A stretch of DNA of 64,000 nucleotides from Haberlea rhodopensis (lineage: Eukaryota > Streptophyta > Magnoliopsida > Lamiales > Gesneriaceae). Shown piece after piece: positions 43,974 to 56,556 of the stretch. Under the pieces are notes generated by a model. The model was not told the DNA's origin, searched no databases, and was given only the letters and a program-made list of their open reading frames with translations. Numbering within the stretch: the stretch's first letter is position 1; each line of letters opens with the position of its first letter. The DNA is taken from positions 16,273-80,272 of the forward strand of contig CAJQUN010001302.1 of the NCBI GenBank assembly GCA_907163345.1. The letters run 5' to 3'. The translations under genes were made by a program, and so were the position numbers.

Positions 43974-44440
43974 TCACGCTAAAAAGTAGGTTTTAAAAAA
44001 AAAAATTAAATTTTTAAATTTAAAAAATACAACATTTTCAAAATACTTGCAAAACTACCCTAAAACATCACTCCAGAAGATGGCCAATACTTCTTAGTGC
44101 CCGCCTGCGGAGGAGGCGGCCTTTGCTAGCAGCCCCTTCTTTTTTCTTTCTTGTTTTAAAAATTTTAATAAAGTTTTTTAAAAATAAATTGAGTGGCCGC
44201 CTATAAAAGAGGCGGCCACTAAATTTTTAATATTATTATAATATTGTAACGATCACGCTAAATATTAGGTTTTTTTAAAAAAAAAAATTACAAATTTAAA
44301 TTTTCAAAATACAACATTTTCAAAATACTTGCAAAACTACCTTAAAACACCACTTCAAAATATGGCTGATACTTCTTAGTGCCCGCCTGCAGAGGAGGCG
44401 GCCTTTGCTAGCGGCCCCTCTTTTTTGGCCTGAATGAAAG
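43974..44440. repeat. Direct repeat with GC-rich GGCGGCC palindromes
   Basis: Two units of about 180 bp (43974-44152 and 44255-44430) share CACGCTAAA..., ACAACATTTTCAAAATAC..., GTGCCCGCCTGC...GAGGAGGCGGCCTTTGCTAGC. Between them lies a perfect-looking inverted repeat AGTGGCCGCCT...AGGCGGCCACT (44192-44220). Each unit is AT-rich apart from the GC-rich palindromic core. The class is not determined; it could be a satellite-like unit or a foldback element. Confidence 0.7.
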
Positions 44441-44459
44441 TTATAGTGCATTAGTTAAC

Positions 44460-45992
44460 TTTAATTGGCCATCAGAATCATTAAATTTGGAGTTCATATG
44501 AACGAACTAGCTTACGCTCATAAAAGATGAAATGTAGTTTGACTTACTTTGAATTTCCAACTAGAATCAGGTGTTTGGGATATAATATGAAATAATTTTC
44601 TACGAAAATGGGTCGAGTTGGAAATAAGAGTTTCCCATGTTATGCATGAGTCCTGTTTAAGCCCATTTTGCCTTAGGTAGATGAACGAATTTGGGGGGAA
44701 ATGTTAAACTTATGAAATGACATATTTTGAGTTATATTTCAAAATAATCTTGATCCATGTCATTTGGTTAAGTGTCGGAAACATTATGAGCTGATTATTA
44801 TAAGCATGTTAGCTGAAATATTACAATAAGCTATGAATATGATCTTCGGATAACTAAATTGATAGTTTTGGAATATTTGGATAATTTTATGATCATTTTA
44901 TTATATCCCAATGTCAATTTGAGGAACACAAAAGTTCTTGATACGGTTTGAGGTACGTAGAAACCGGTTCTATCACGATGTCTTGACAAAAACATGTGAT
45001 GAACCATGTGTATGATTTATTTGTTATTATATGACTTATAGGTGATTACGTGATACATTGATATGCATTTACCAGTTGGGTATCGATGTGCAAAATGAAA
45101 GATGTGATATATTTTATTAACACACAAAGATTTAGTCAGTCACATCAATACCCCTGGACATATCATGTTGATCCTAGCAATTCTTTGATATATGTATCAC
45201 TCTTATTGATATCTATGGTATGTGGTAGTGGGGATGAAGGGAACATCAATGGAACAGTTTAGGTAGTAACTGTAGCGTCGAGTGTGTGTCATCGCCCAGA
45301 AATGAGAGGATGATGGGCACATCGATGGCTCGATGGAGGGAGTCATCGTAGCACTGAGTGTGTCGACGTCCTGTCACGAGCTATATTGTTGATGATCATT
45401 CCTTGGACTCCTGGGATTTTGATATCCGAGATTATTGTGCCAATACACACATTGCATTCATGCATGGCATGCATCACATGATATTTTGTATGAAATCGTG
45501 ATTTATATTGGTTTTACATACCCCACTGACCCCCGTGGTAGGGGTTGTCATGTCTGTGTATGGGCATGGTAGGTATTACGAGTAGGCAGATTTCATATGC
45601 TCGCAAGGAAGCACCTAGGAGTACCAGAGCTCAGTGAGAGCAAGCTCGGGTTCTATTTTATTGAGTATTGCGCCATGTCTTGTGTTAAAGAGTTATTAAA
45701 AATATTTTTCTCGCCGGGGTATGCCCTGTGTATCTGTATTTTGAGTATGATAATACTGGAAGATTTTATACTTGATTGCGTACGTGTTTGGATATGAAAC
45801 TGGTTTACATATTTTCGGTATGTCATAATAAGTATATTGATATATGTAAAACAAGTTATATGTACCTCGTGCATTGAATTCATGCCGAAAATTTTTAGGG
45901 CCACGTGTTAATTTTAAATAATCTTCCGATATTTACATTAAAATAATCAATATGTGATCACTAAACACTTGACTAGGATCGGGCCCTCACAC
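44460..45992 (+). repeat. LTR-type sequence A (probable solo gypsy LTR)
   Basis: Non-coding and about 1.5 kb, with the architecture seen in large plant gypsy LTRs: an ACCCCACTGACCCCCGTGG segment, a TCGCAAGGAAGCACC...GAGCAAGCTCGGG segment, then an end CTAGGATCGGGCCCTCACA at 45992. No primer site follows, so it is a solo LTR or fragment. The left end is approximate. Confidence 0.5.
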
Positions 45993-45994
45993 TG

Positions 45995-46249
45995 TGAAAC
46001 CTCAATGCTTAGACGCTTCAGGGTGAATTGAGAATTCAGCTAAGAAATGAGCTTATCAATCGTATCCACTTTGTTACCTGTGATAAGAATGTCATCGACA
46101 TAGACAAGAACATAAATCACTGAAGAAGTAGTAAAGTAGATAAATAATAAACTATCAGCTTTGGATGGAACAAGTCCCATTAGTTGAAGGGCTGTTCAAA
46201 GTTTGTCAAACCAATCATGTGGGGCTTGTTTTAGTCCATATATAACCTT
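45995..46249 (-). pseudogene. Copia reverse transcriptase fragment
   Basis: On the minus strand from 46249: VIYGLKQAPHDWFDKL, a stop, then LQLMGLVPSKADSLLF and the catalytic IYVLVYVDDILITGN motif, another stop and SQFTLKRL. About 85 codons of a Ty1/copia RT, with two in-frame stops, isolated between two LTR-type sequences. Confidence 0.85.
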
Positions 46250-46257
46250 ATGAATAC

Positions 46258-48260
46258 TGTGACACCCCGAAATTAATTATATGCAATTTGGGCATTAATG
46301 ATGTTTATATGATTAATTATGGTGATAATTGATTTATACGTTGAAATTAATTATCTTGTTGAAATGCTTAGTCACATGGTAGGTGTGACCTGGGGGTTGC
46401 ATTTCAGGGTGCATGTTATGCATGTTAGAAAATGGGGTGTTAACATGATTTATTTGTATTGGTTGTTAATTATGAGGAAAATATGGATTTAGTGGAAGTT
46501 TGGTGCATTTTTGTAAATGCTTTTAAAATAACATGTTGGGGTATTTTATACATCATGTTAATTGATGGGGTACAATTTTTATTAACCTTTAAAACTCATA
46601 CCCCACTATACCCCCACTTTATTCACTTTTAACCCTCACTTTTAAATCCCCAAATTCATCCCCAACCCTAACCCATCTCATATTTTCGAAATTTGGCAAG
46701 GAAGGAATGAGAAATCTTCACAAAACTTTTGTTTGTGGGATTTTTGTTACGGGTTGGAGTCTTCAAGAGGTATGAAACCCTTCCTAATGTTTTAATGATG
46801 TTTGGTTTAGAAATGGGTTAGCATTTTGAGTTTTTATGTGGGTTTATTTTGGGTATGTGTTGAATGTGGTTGAGGTATGATTTTTGAAGTGTTTTATGTG
46901 GGATTTAGTGAGTTATGATGATGTTTGAGTTGTTGGTATGTTTGAGTTTGAAGGGTATGAGGTAGAGCTTGTAAAATGCTAAAAAATGGTGATTTTTCGA
47001 TGTACAGGGATCGGCGATCAATCGCCCGTTTCTGGCGATCGATCACGAGCCAGCAGTAGGCTCCAGAACCATTTGGCGATCGATCGCCACTTTTGGGCGA
47101 TCGATCGGTGAGGCTGGCGATCGATCGCGCCAAAAGTGGCGATCGATTGCCGAAGACACAAAAAATTTGGCAACGGGCAGTGTGATCTCGCGATCGATCG
47201 GGACATCTCGGCGATCGATCGCGAGACACATAAATGTGTGTTATTTATTATTTTGTGAGATTTTTGGATATTGGACTATAATTGGCTTCTAATATCGATT
47301 TGTATGGTTGTGTAGAACCATCCCAGGTACCCACAACTTCAAGGAGATAAAGTTCTTCAACTTCTCCACTTTTGGAATTAAGGTACGTAAGAGACGTGCG
47401 GGCATCGTACGGTAAAACATACTCCTATACTATGACTACGCAATGATTGCATAAGTATTTATGATGTTTATGATGATGATTATGATAAGTAAAGATATGA
47501 TGATGTCTATGATGAGTAAAGATGATATGATGTTTATGATGATGATTATGATAAGGAAAGATATGATGATGTCTATGATGAGTAAAGATGTTATGATGTT
47601 TATGATGTATGTTAAACTATGTTACTAGAAATGGTAGAATGTCCGGTGGTTGTTATGGGCAAGCGAGGAAGGTACTTACCGCTGACATAGCTAGCGAGGA
47701 GATACATCCGCTATCAAGGTGTAGCGAGGGGTATCACAGTGCCGCTATATGTCGAGCGAGGGGGCCAATTGTGCCGCTGTCATAACAGGACCAGGACAGT
47801 CACATTTCTAATTAACCTTGTTGATTATGAACATATATGTGAAGTATGATTTTAATCATTTGTGTCAAGAACTAATGATTATATGCATGACTATGAAACA
47901 GGGACAACCAAAGTGGGTTAATACGATTAACCAGGAAGTATATGTTAACCAATTATTTTCATGCATTTATTTATATGCCATTATTTATGATGTTAAGTAA
48001 TGATGTACATGCTCATGATGGGTTGTTCATGTAGGTACACTTTTGGACTAAAAAACTAAGGGTCGGGTTGAGGCAGTGAGCTACGAGGAGCGTGAAAGAG
48101 TTTAAGATACATGATTTTTGAATAGTCTCTACTCTAGGAGTAGTGTAAATCTATAGCTTTAACATTCATTATCGAGAATGTAATTAATTAGCTCATGAAA
48201 TTTTATTTTTGGCCTGTAATCTTATTAGCTCAAAGCTACAACCGGAACCCTAAGATGTTA
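46258..48260 (+). repeat. LTR-type sequence B with GATC-rich palindrome cluster
   Basis: It starts TGTGACACCCCG, a common start of plant gypsy LTRs, directly after the copia RT fragment. It contains a cluster of GGCGATCGATCGCC-like palindromes (47005-47226), an imperfect tandem repeat of about 125 bp built on ATGATGATTATGATAAG (47455-47605) and a TAGCGAGG module (47660-47765). It carries no genes; the open frames at 46894-47231 result from the palindromes. The right end is uncertain because no CA end or primer site could be fixed. Confidence 0.5.
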
Positions 48261-48269
48261 TAATGCATG

Positions 48270-50865
48270 TTTTGTGATGACCAGGGATTATAGGTGTTAA
48301 TCCCGGAGTATTAATAATCCCTAAAGTGGTTTTACGTGGCGATTTGGAGTTTAATTGAGGTATTGGGCCTTCTGGGCTCGTTTATTTGGGTAGTTGGGAT
48401 CGTTGGATCCAGAGGTTGAGATTGTATTCTCATTTGGGTGAAAAACCTAAGAGTTGGGTTTTTGGTGTGTCTCGGGATCTCGGGTGCTGGGTGAGCACCG
48501 GTAGGGGATTTTGGAGTTAGAGAGAGAGTTTTTGAAAACAGATGATTTTTAAGGAATCATGATGTATTTGTGGGGCTATTAATTTTCCGGGGTATTTTTG
48601 CTATAAATGGCAGTTGAACCCGAAATTTTAAGGAAATTATCATTTCACCCAATTTCTTTCTCCTCCCTCTCTCTCTCCCGCGCGATTTCCCGCTGCTACA
48701 GCACCCCCGCCGCTTCAAACGCTTCGCCCGCCGCCGTCCCGCCGCCGATCGGCGCGTGCGACCTACCCACGGCTTCGTCTCGTCCAGGCGCTCCTTTCCC
48801 CTCCGTCAATTCGAAGTTTCGTCGCGTCTTGGAGTCGGATTTTGCTGGTAAGCGTCGATCCCCAATTTCTAGGGTTCTTCGTTTTTCGTTCGATTTTCTT
48901 CCAATTTTCGTTTGGATAGCCTCCCTTACCCCTTTTGCATCCCTCTCATGTTATTCCCTGCTTAATTTGGTGATTTTGGTTCGAAATTAATTTCGAAATT
49001 GTAGGGTTTGATTTCGAAAATTTGGGGGTTTTTGGCAGGGGTGTTAATTCGTGCAATGGATCGATTATTGCATGTTTTAGGTGTATTATGATGCTTGATT
49101 GAGATCGAATTGAGAAGCTATGGTTCGAATTTGAAGAATTGTTAGGGTTCGAATTTAAAGGCTTGTTTGGGTTCGATTTTAAGGGGGTTGAGTTCGAAAA
49201 TTTGGGGGTTTTTGTCAAGGGATGTTGATTCTTGCTTGGATAGCTTAATTGACATTTTAGATAAATTATGGTATTTAATTGGGTTCGAAATTGTGAGATT
49301 AGGGTTCGATTTTTGTAGGGCATTCTTGAACAAATTTCGATATTGTCTCATTTATTTCCTTCCCTGCATGTACCCTGCCCCGGGTCTTTTAAGAGGATAA
49401 TTGTCGTGTGTTGACAATATTTTGAGGGATATGGGTGTGCTTGAGCATGGGTTGCATGTTCGTAATTAATTGTGAATTATTTATCGTGTTAGCACATCAT
49501 TCCTCGGGGCATGGAACTCGAGCAAGGTTTGGCTCGGACTTCGGAGATTTAAGGTACGTGCGACGTACGAGCATTACTATATATATGTGAAATGCATAAG
49601 GTGTTTTTGATTGCATTGAATGTTTTGCGTATGGTTATACATATATGTTGATATGGCCAAGGAATGACCCAAATCTTGATATCGCAGCTTGTAGCGTGCG
49701 TGACACTAGAGTAGGATGACTCTTACATGATATAAGGGGTACTGGGTTTATATGACTATATTATGAGACATTTGAGATGTCTAGGTTTGTAGAATCATGT
49801 ATTCTTCGTGAGACATTGAGATGTCTAGGTTCGTAGAATCATGTATTCATTATGAGACATTTGAGATGTCTAGGTATAATGGAAAGCGAGATTATGAAAT
49901 CAATATTAGATATTGATATATCTATATTTGCATGTATATGAACTTGGAATCATTCATTATTGATATTTGAGAATCAGGCATGCGATGTGTAAATCAATGT
50001 GTTGGTTTACTGATTTATGAGGTTTGATGAGTTTGATGATTATGAGAACAGGGACAGTACACGGAATCCCGGATGAGGTTGCCATCCAGGGAGTATCATT
50101 TAAATTCATTAGCATTTACCTTTGTTGTAAATTATGAATTTCATTATTATGATTATGGGATTTTGTGTATTGGTATGCTCACCCCGTTGGGGGCTGTCTC
50201 TGTTGGGACAGGTGGACAGGTACATCGATGGCTATGGAGCTGAGCTCGAGCTGTTGATTTGAGGTACTCCCAGGATCGTGGTACCAGGGCTTGATGGAGC
50301 ACGGTATCGTATAGAGTACCTATATATACACCTGAGGATTTATACATATTCATGATGCTCGCATGTGAGCACGATTATACTTGTATATGGATTGTATATA
50401 AAGGCATGAGCCTATCTCTCTTTCATTTAAGGTTGCATGCAATTAGAGGTTGAATTGCTAGAATGATATGAGAGTCATTGGTGTATTATGTGTGGTGTCT
50501 TCCCTGGCTGGGAATTTACTTGTATTGCTGCTTTCTGTTGAGTATTATGCTTTCCCTGGCCGGGAATTTTGTTATGTGTTGTACTCTTTTTTTGGGATAG
50601 CTCTATTTATGGGGAGACTCTGCCCAAATTTTTATAAAAGTTTACAATGTGAAAAGTGGCACCAAGGGGTTGGTAAAGGGCAAACATATGAGTCTTTTAT
50701 TGTCAGGATGATGATCTTATAACATTGAGTATTACAGGAAATTTTGTAATTGACAGGCAATGATTAAGTATCATCAGAGCTTCCCGATTGACATTTTATA
50801 GAAAGCATGTACCACACATAGTGGTTAATACACTAATCAAGGTTTAAGGGCTTGGGGTCCTTACA
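48270..50865 (+). repeat. LTR-type sequence C: 5' LTR of a truncated gypsy element
   Basis: The right end (GGGGTCCTTACA, 50865) is followed by a perfect tRNA-iMet primer site, which makes it a 5' LTR. A TATA box (GCTATAAATGG, about 48599-48609) precedes a GC- and pyrimidine-rich leader. Inside are a 53-bp tandem motif (GAGACATTTGAGATGTCTAGG, about 49765-49880) and a CTCACCCCGTTGGGGGC segment comparable to LTR A. The left end lies between about 48210 and 48280. No matching 3' LTR is in the window. Confidence 0.6.
48599..48606 (+). promoter_or_regulatory. TATA box of LTR C
   Basis: CTATAAAT, followed about 40-50 bp later by a pyrimidine-rich CTCTCTCTCCCGCGCG stretch, like a transcription start region. 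The frame 48607-48990 starts too close to this box to be translated from its transcript. Confidence 0.5.
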
Positions 50866-50869
50866 TTAG

Positions 50870-50881
50870 TGGTATCAGAGC
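50870..50881 (+). other. Primer-binding site (initiator tRNA-Met) of truncated gypsy element
   Basis: TGGTATCAGAGC, exactly complementary to the 3' end of plant initiator tRNA-Met, four bases after the LTR C end. Confidence 0.85.
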
Positions 50882-51305
50882 AGTGGTTGCTCATTGGGGC
50901 TGTTAAGGGCCTAGGAAGTTATTGATAGCACATATTTATGTATGATGGCATCAATGTTGTATGACATAACAAATTGTTTATGTGCTATTATGATATGAAA
51001 AGTGGTATTGCTAACCATTGTGGTTGCAGGAATCGTGTGGAACACGATAGGATGACATTTATAGGGATGTCTGGCACTCCGTGTATTATGTGCCAAGGAA
51101 GCTGGTTTTAAGAAAATCCGGTAAAGGGATATTTCCGAGGTAACATGTACTTTACGTTGTCTTGTTGACACATGATGAATGCAAAGTGGTGCATTGAGGT
51201 TATGATATATGTTATTGTGCATTGTTTTTGCATATGTATGTTGTGAAATATAAGAGGTGTATTTCACGAGTCAAAGTTATCTTAGTAAGGATTTTAATGG
51301 CTTAT
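50882..51305 (+). other. Leader remnant of the truncated gypsy element
   Basis: Non-coding sequence downstream of the primer site. Gag does not follow, so the element is truncated shortly after its leader. Confidence 0.45.
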
Positions 51306-51509
51306 GCTAAAGTCCATATGAAGCGATGAAGAATCCCGCTTATATGGAGTAGCAACGCTAAAGTCCATATGAAGCGATGAAGAATCCCGCTTATATGGAG
51401 TAGCAACGCTAAAGTCCATTGGAAGCGATGAAGAGTCCCGCTTACATGGAGTAGCAACGCTAAAGTCCATTGGAAGCGATGAAGAATCCCGCTTACATGG
51501 AGTAGCAAA
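51306..51509. repeat. Four tandem copies of a 51-bp unit
   Basis: Units begin GCTAAAGTCCAT at 51306, 51357, 51408 and 51459, each with a GAAGCGATGAAGAATCCCGC core. Because 51 is a multiple of three, two minus-strand frames stay open as 17-residue repeats; they have no start context or domain and are not called genes. Confidence 0.9.
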
Positions 51510-54053
51510 AAGCATTAAAATGTACTAATGATAAGGGCTCAAGATGAAATATGGATTTAGGAAATTAAAATAATTATTTGTGATAGAAATTTACCTACAT
51601 ACCCTTTGCCCTATACCCAAATAACATTACGTGTAACACCATTTCCAAAGGTGAAAATGGAGGTTGGTGCGTCTCGCTATATTTTACTCTGCTTTGGATC
51701 TCTTTTGCACATATTTTACTCTGTTTTGGATCTCTTTTGCATAGCATATAGCATCTTATCAGTCGGTGGATTGTTAATGCTTCGCCTTCATTTGAGATTC
51801 TTTTCTCGTCGTTTGCTTTCATAATGAAGATGTGTTTTGGTATTAATTTTATCGATTTTGTTTTGGTCCGCTTCTGATTGGATTTCAAACTTGGATGAAC
51901 TTGAAAAAATTTAATTAGTCTACAGTAGGCCAAATTAATTGAATTAGCAGATGCACAGACTCACTCACACATACAATGAATTAGTTTCTCATCACAAGTG
52001 TATAATCTAATAAACATTTCGATTTGGTTTTAAAAAAATTAGCTGGAATATTTACTTTATTATTTCAATAAATTGAATTAAATAAAAAATATTTAATCCG
52101 TAAATATATTAATAAATTTATAAATAAATATTTGATAGAATACAATATTTATAATAAATAAAATAATTTGGAATATTGTAAGGAATAAGTGAAAAATAAT
52201 TCAAGGGTATTTTGGTCATTTTAGTACATATTTGCATCTATCCAATGTTTAATCAACTATACCAAACTCATTATTATTTTTCCATGTATTACTAATCATA
52301 CATACCAAACACAAGATTGTTTATTCATTACTTTAATAATCATCTCTTTATCCACCAAATTATCTATCCATCAATTATCTTATCACACCTACCAAACATA
52401 GCCTCAGTGATCAGTTAGGCGTGACATGGATGATTAGAGATGATTATTAATTAATATTAACAATTGCACAGACCTTCAATTCACTACATTTTATTTATCG
52501 ACCACCAAAATATTCTTGAAGAAAATTTTGATCAAACTGAAATATATTTTTATTGGAAAACAAAAAAAAATACCAATGTTAATTAATGGAGTCCTACTCC
52601 TCTCTCCAAGCTGCTTTCTTCACATTGTCTACTTTAGTTCTCAGAAATCGCTCCACACAAGCATTATTGTAGAACTTTTCCTGTCAAATTAATCAAACTT
52701 AGAATTCAACTATATTCAAGCCAATTTCACACACACAACTGTGTGCAGTGTGCTTGTGTCTACGATTCACACTTGGACACATGGTTCGCCCACACGGTCG
52801 TGGAGACTGTTGTTCCAATTTCACTGGCATTTTATGTCGCGGTTACTATCGCGGAGTTTTTTAGAATCAAATTTTTTCGTTAAAAAATAAAACAAATTAA
52901 AATGTTCCACAACGGGTACGATGGCCGTGAAATCGCCATTCGAGACCGTCAATCGCAGTTCCTTTCCTCGAAATCACCGTTATAGTTACACATTTGTTTT
53001 AGCCTGGAATGGACTACGAAGATTACCGTAGCGCGATCGATATTGTGAACCATGCTTGGACCCATTAGGCCGTCACCTAGAACATATGAATCCATTCTAC
53101 AAAGCTCTAAATTAGAAAACAAATTACCCTACTGTAAAATGACAAAGTCACCTTGAAATGTAACAAATAATAAAACAAACTAGATTTGGAGACGGACGTC
53201 GTGAACCCTAAGGGTGAATACAATGGCCAAAGATTTGAGGTGGTGGGTCTTATACAAAATGTATTGGACCCACTTACACAAATGATTTTGGTTTCTTGAT
53301 GCTAATCAGGGTACTCGTAATATCCCGACTGCTGACATGCACATTCGTAATATTCCGACTGCTGACATGCACACTGCATCAATACAAGCGGTGGAAGGTG
53401 TGAATGTGTACCAGTTTTACAGTGAGTTGGACATGTTTCTGTTAGAAATTTAACATGAACACTAATTCATTTTTTAATGTACCTAAACATATGACACATA
53501 AAATCGAATATGCGGAAATAAAAGTTCAAGATCAGTGTTACTACCAGCCACGATATGTAGTTTGATCCAAACAGATCTGAGCAATTGATAGTCGCCAAAA
53601 GACGCTTCTAAACTTTATGCAATTCTAATATATGATGTATTTTCTGAAGTGAATTGATTGGTAAAAGTTTAAGATCAGTGTTACTACCAGCCATCGATAT
53701 GTAGTTTGATCCAAACAGATCTGAGCAATTGATAGTCGTCAAAAGACGCTTCTAAACTTTATGCAATTCTAATATATGATGTATTTTTCTGAAGTGAATT
53801 GATTGGTTTAGGGGCTCTCCGCATTGTTCTTTTTATATATCTTGTCATCAATGACTTAAAGTTGGACACGAGTTGCACAACTTACAGATAGTGGGTGGTT
53901 ATCCGGATAGTGCGCAATCTTCTGGATAAATATTCTCGATATTATCTTTTATCCTCCCACCATATATAAACTCGTCACCCCACGTAAAGCACGACTTATA
54001 AATATCTGTTCATATCGTGGATTCATCATTATACTTTACTAGTAATTTTGTTA
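51510..54053. other. Intergenic DNA with small repeats
   Basis: No gene seen. 51680-51760 has a 38-bp doublet (ATATTTTACTCTGCTTTGG type). 52200-52410 resembles a MITE (CCAACACACCAAAC-like ends) without clear borders. 53290-53385 has a 30-bp doublet (AATATCCCGACTGCTGACATG). 53521-53662 is repeated at 53664-53807 (period 143 bp, near identical), a recent local tandem duplication of LTR-like sequence. Confidence 0.5.
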
Positions 54054-54094
54054 TTTAGATGAATTGTTGGTCTGTGGGATATGTTTAAATTTAC

Positions 54095-56556
54095 TATTAT
54101 AATTTGAAGAGAGAAATTTATTGTATTGAATGAATCAAACAATTATATCAAATGTTCTGCATATGAACAGAAAACTAAAAGAAATGAGAAAAACTTACTA
54201 TAAGATCTAAGCTAACGGCTATTTATGGAAGCTAAACAAGATACATCTAGTCATCTAACAAGTGGAGCACAGCTGGTATGCCACATAAGCAATTGTATTT
54301 TAATAATCCCTCAAGATGACAAAGTGAATGTTATGAACACTCATCTTGGACACAAGAATGTGAAAACGGTTTTGTAAACAAGTCGGCTATGATGCACGGA
54401 TACTGACATGACGATACTGACACGACACGAACACGGATTTTCAAAATTTTCAGGGATACGACACGGCTGCATATTTTTATATATATTGTACATGTAATAT
54501 ATTGCAAAATACTAAAATTCACATTTTTTTGATTCTAAAACAATGTAAAAGTAACAAAAATATTCTTATCAAATTCAAGAAGCATATATATAAATGCATG
54601 TCACTGAAATCATTATAGTAGCGGTCATACTAACATCAAATACATAGTACTTCAATTAACATAAAGTTTAACAAATGCGTCCAAATAAAAGATGATACCA
54701 AAAATATTCCTACCAAATTCAAAGCGCATATAAATAAATGTATGTCACTGAAATCATCATAGCATCACTCATACTAATATCAAATGCATATTACTTCAAT
54801 TAACATAAAGTTTAACTAACCCGTCCAAATTTCAGTTTAGCCAAAAACTTTTTAAATTGTACAATTATCCCCAAATGTGTCCTTTCTGTGTCGTACACGA
54901 CCATCGATCGTGTCTGACACGGGTGTCCGATTTTTAGGGGAGTGTCCGGCACGGGTGTCAGATTTTATTTTTAAAAAAAAATTAAGGACACGTCACGCGG
55001 CGTGTCCAACACGTGTTCGAGAAGTGTCGGTGTCCGGAAAGTGTCCGACACTACACCGAGTTATTTCTAGGAGTATCCGTGCATCATAGCAAGTCGGCCA
55101 ATTGTAGATGCGAAGCAACATGCATAAGCTTGATAACACCCCTTTGAACCTTTTCTCGTACAAGAGAGTAATCAATCTCAATGTGCTTTGTCCGCTCATG
55201 ATAAAAAAGATTTGAACCTATGTGTATAGCGGCCCGACTATCACAATAAAGGAGTGTTGGTGTATCGAAACGAACATTGAGATTCTTTAACAGGGACAGA
55301 AGCCAAACAACTTCACATGTGGCTGCTGCCATGGACCGATACTCATCTTCAGATGATGATTTAGTCCAAGAAACCATAGAATCACCAATGAAAACATATA
55401 ACCCAGTCACAGACCGTCGAGTATCCAAACAAGCTCCACAATCTGCATCTTATGCTCATATTTTGCATTATAAAATAGTCCTTGACCAACCGTTCCTTTA
55501 ATGTATTTCAATATGGAATATGATGCCTCCATATGCGGAATCCGTGGTGCAGACACAAATTGACTCAACTTATGACCAAAGAATGCTAAATCCGGACGTC
55601 TAATGGTCAAATATAATAACCTTCAAATCAACCTTCAATATGAAGATGGATCAGTCAGCAACTCTCCGTCATCTTTGGACAATTTTATGTTAGCATCCAT
55701 AGGCGTTGATCTCGCCTTAGCATCAAGAAGACCAGCATCAGTTATCAATTGTGCATATGATTAATTTAAACCCATTAAAAACTGCATTACGCACTCCTGA
55801 CTATGATAATTGGTCAAATCTTTCATAGATCCACAATTACAAACAGAACATCGTTGATAAACCTTCAATTCATCCCATAAGATCCTCAAAATTGTATAAT
55901 ATGCACTAACATCCACTGTGCCTTGGTGTAATGCACTGAGTAATTTCTTAATTTGAAAAATTCTAGTGAAATCTAACCTTCAAATCTGTCCAAATTTCAT
56001 TAGCTGTTGATATATACATCAAACTATCTGCTATCTCACGACTAGCAGAATTCAATATCCAAGATATCATCATGCTATTACACCTATTCCACGCACCATA
56101 TAACAAATCATCTAATGGTGGTCGCATAATAGATCTATCAACAAAACCGAGTTTATTTTTCGCATAACGCCATAGAAATCGCACGGTTCCATGTGTTATA
56201 ATTCGAACCAGTGAGATGACATGAGATGACATGAAACAAGAATCAGACTTGGATGATCTCCATTTTGAAGATAAAATGGATTACCCGAGTCTTCGAGACA
56301 CATTCGAGCAGCTGAATTAGCTTGATTATTTGCAGCTTGTCCTCCCTTCACCATGGAGATTTGATCGAGAAAAAAATGCTCAGCTATCAAGTCTCTGATG
56401 CCATATTATAATTTGAAAAGAGAGATTTAATAAAGCAAACAATTACATCAGATGTTCTGCATATGAACAGAAAACTAAAAGAATGAGAAAAACTTACTAT
56501 ACGATCCAAGCTAATGGCCATTTATAGAAGCTAAACAAGATACATCTATTCATCTG
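54095..56556 (-). pseudogene. Internally deleted copia element 3 (reverse strand), copy 2
   Basis: Same structure as 31152-33567. Minus strand: 5' LTR fragment (56556-56404), Gag (56390-55963, with LYGAWNRCNSMMISWILNSA), RT tail (about 55740-55407, RPDLAFFGHKLSQFVSAPRI), RNase H (55428-55100, CEVVWLLSLLKNLNVRFDT and YCDSRAAIHIGSN), then after the transposon FTKPFSHSCVQDEC (about 54386-54340) and the 3' LTR (about 54305-54095). RNase H is longer and better preserved here than in copy 1, but the element lacks integrase and protease and is dead. Confidence 0.85.
54387..55089. mobile_element. Non-autonomous DNA transposon, CTATGATGCAC family (copy C)
   Basis: Perfect 18-bp inverted ends CTATGATGCACGGATACT. 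The flanking direct repeat CAAGTCGG (54379-54386, 55090-55097) lies at the same codons of the copia RNase H as in copy 1. 703 bp, no coding capacity; CGTGTCC/GGACACG motifs near both ends. Confidence 0.9.

Noticed and set aside
46894..47231. Three overlapping minus-strand frames rich in DRS/IDR
   Set aside because: They exist because GCGATCGATCGC repeats avoid stop codons in several frames; not coding.
48607..48990. 127-codon frame with a transit-peptide-like start
   Set aside because: It begins at the LTR C TATA box itself, so its ATG would lie upstream of the transcript start; the sequence is a GC-rich LTR leader followed by a poor-composition frame.
51294..51515. 17-residue repeat protein
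   Set aside because: A 51-bp tandem repeat leaves two frames open at once; no start context or relatives recognised.
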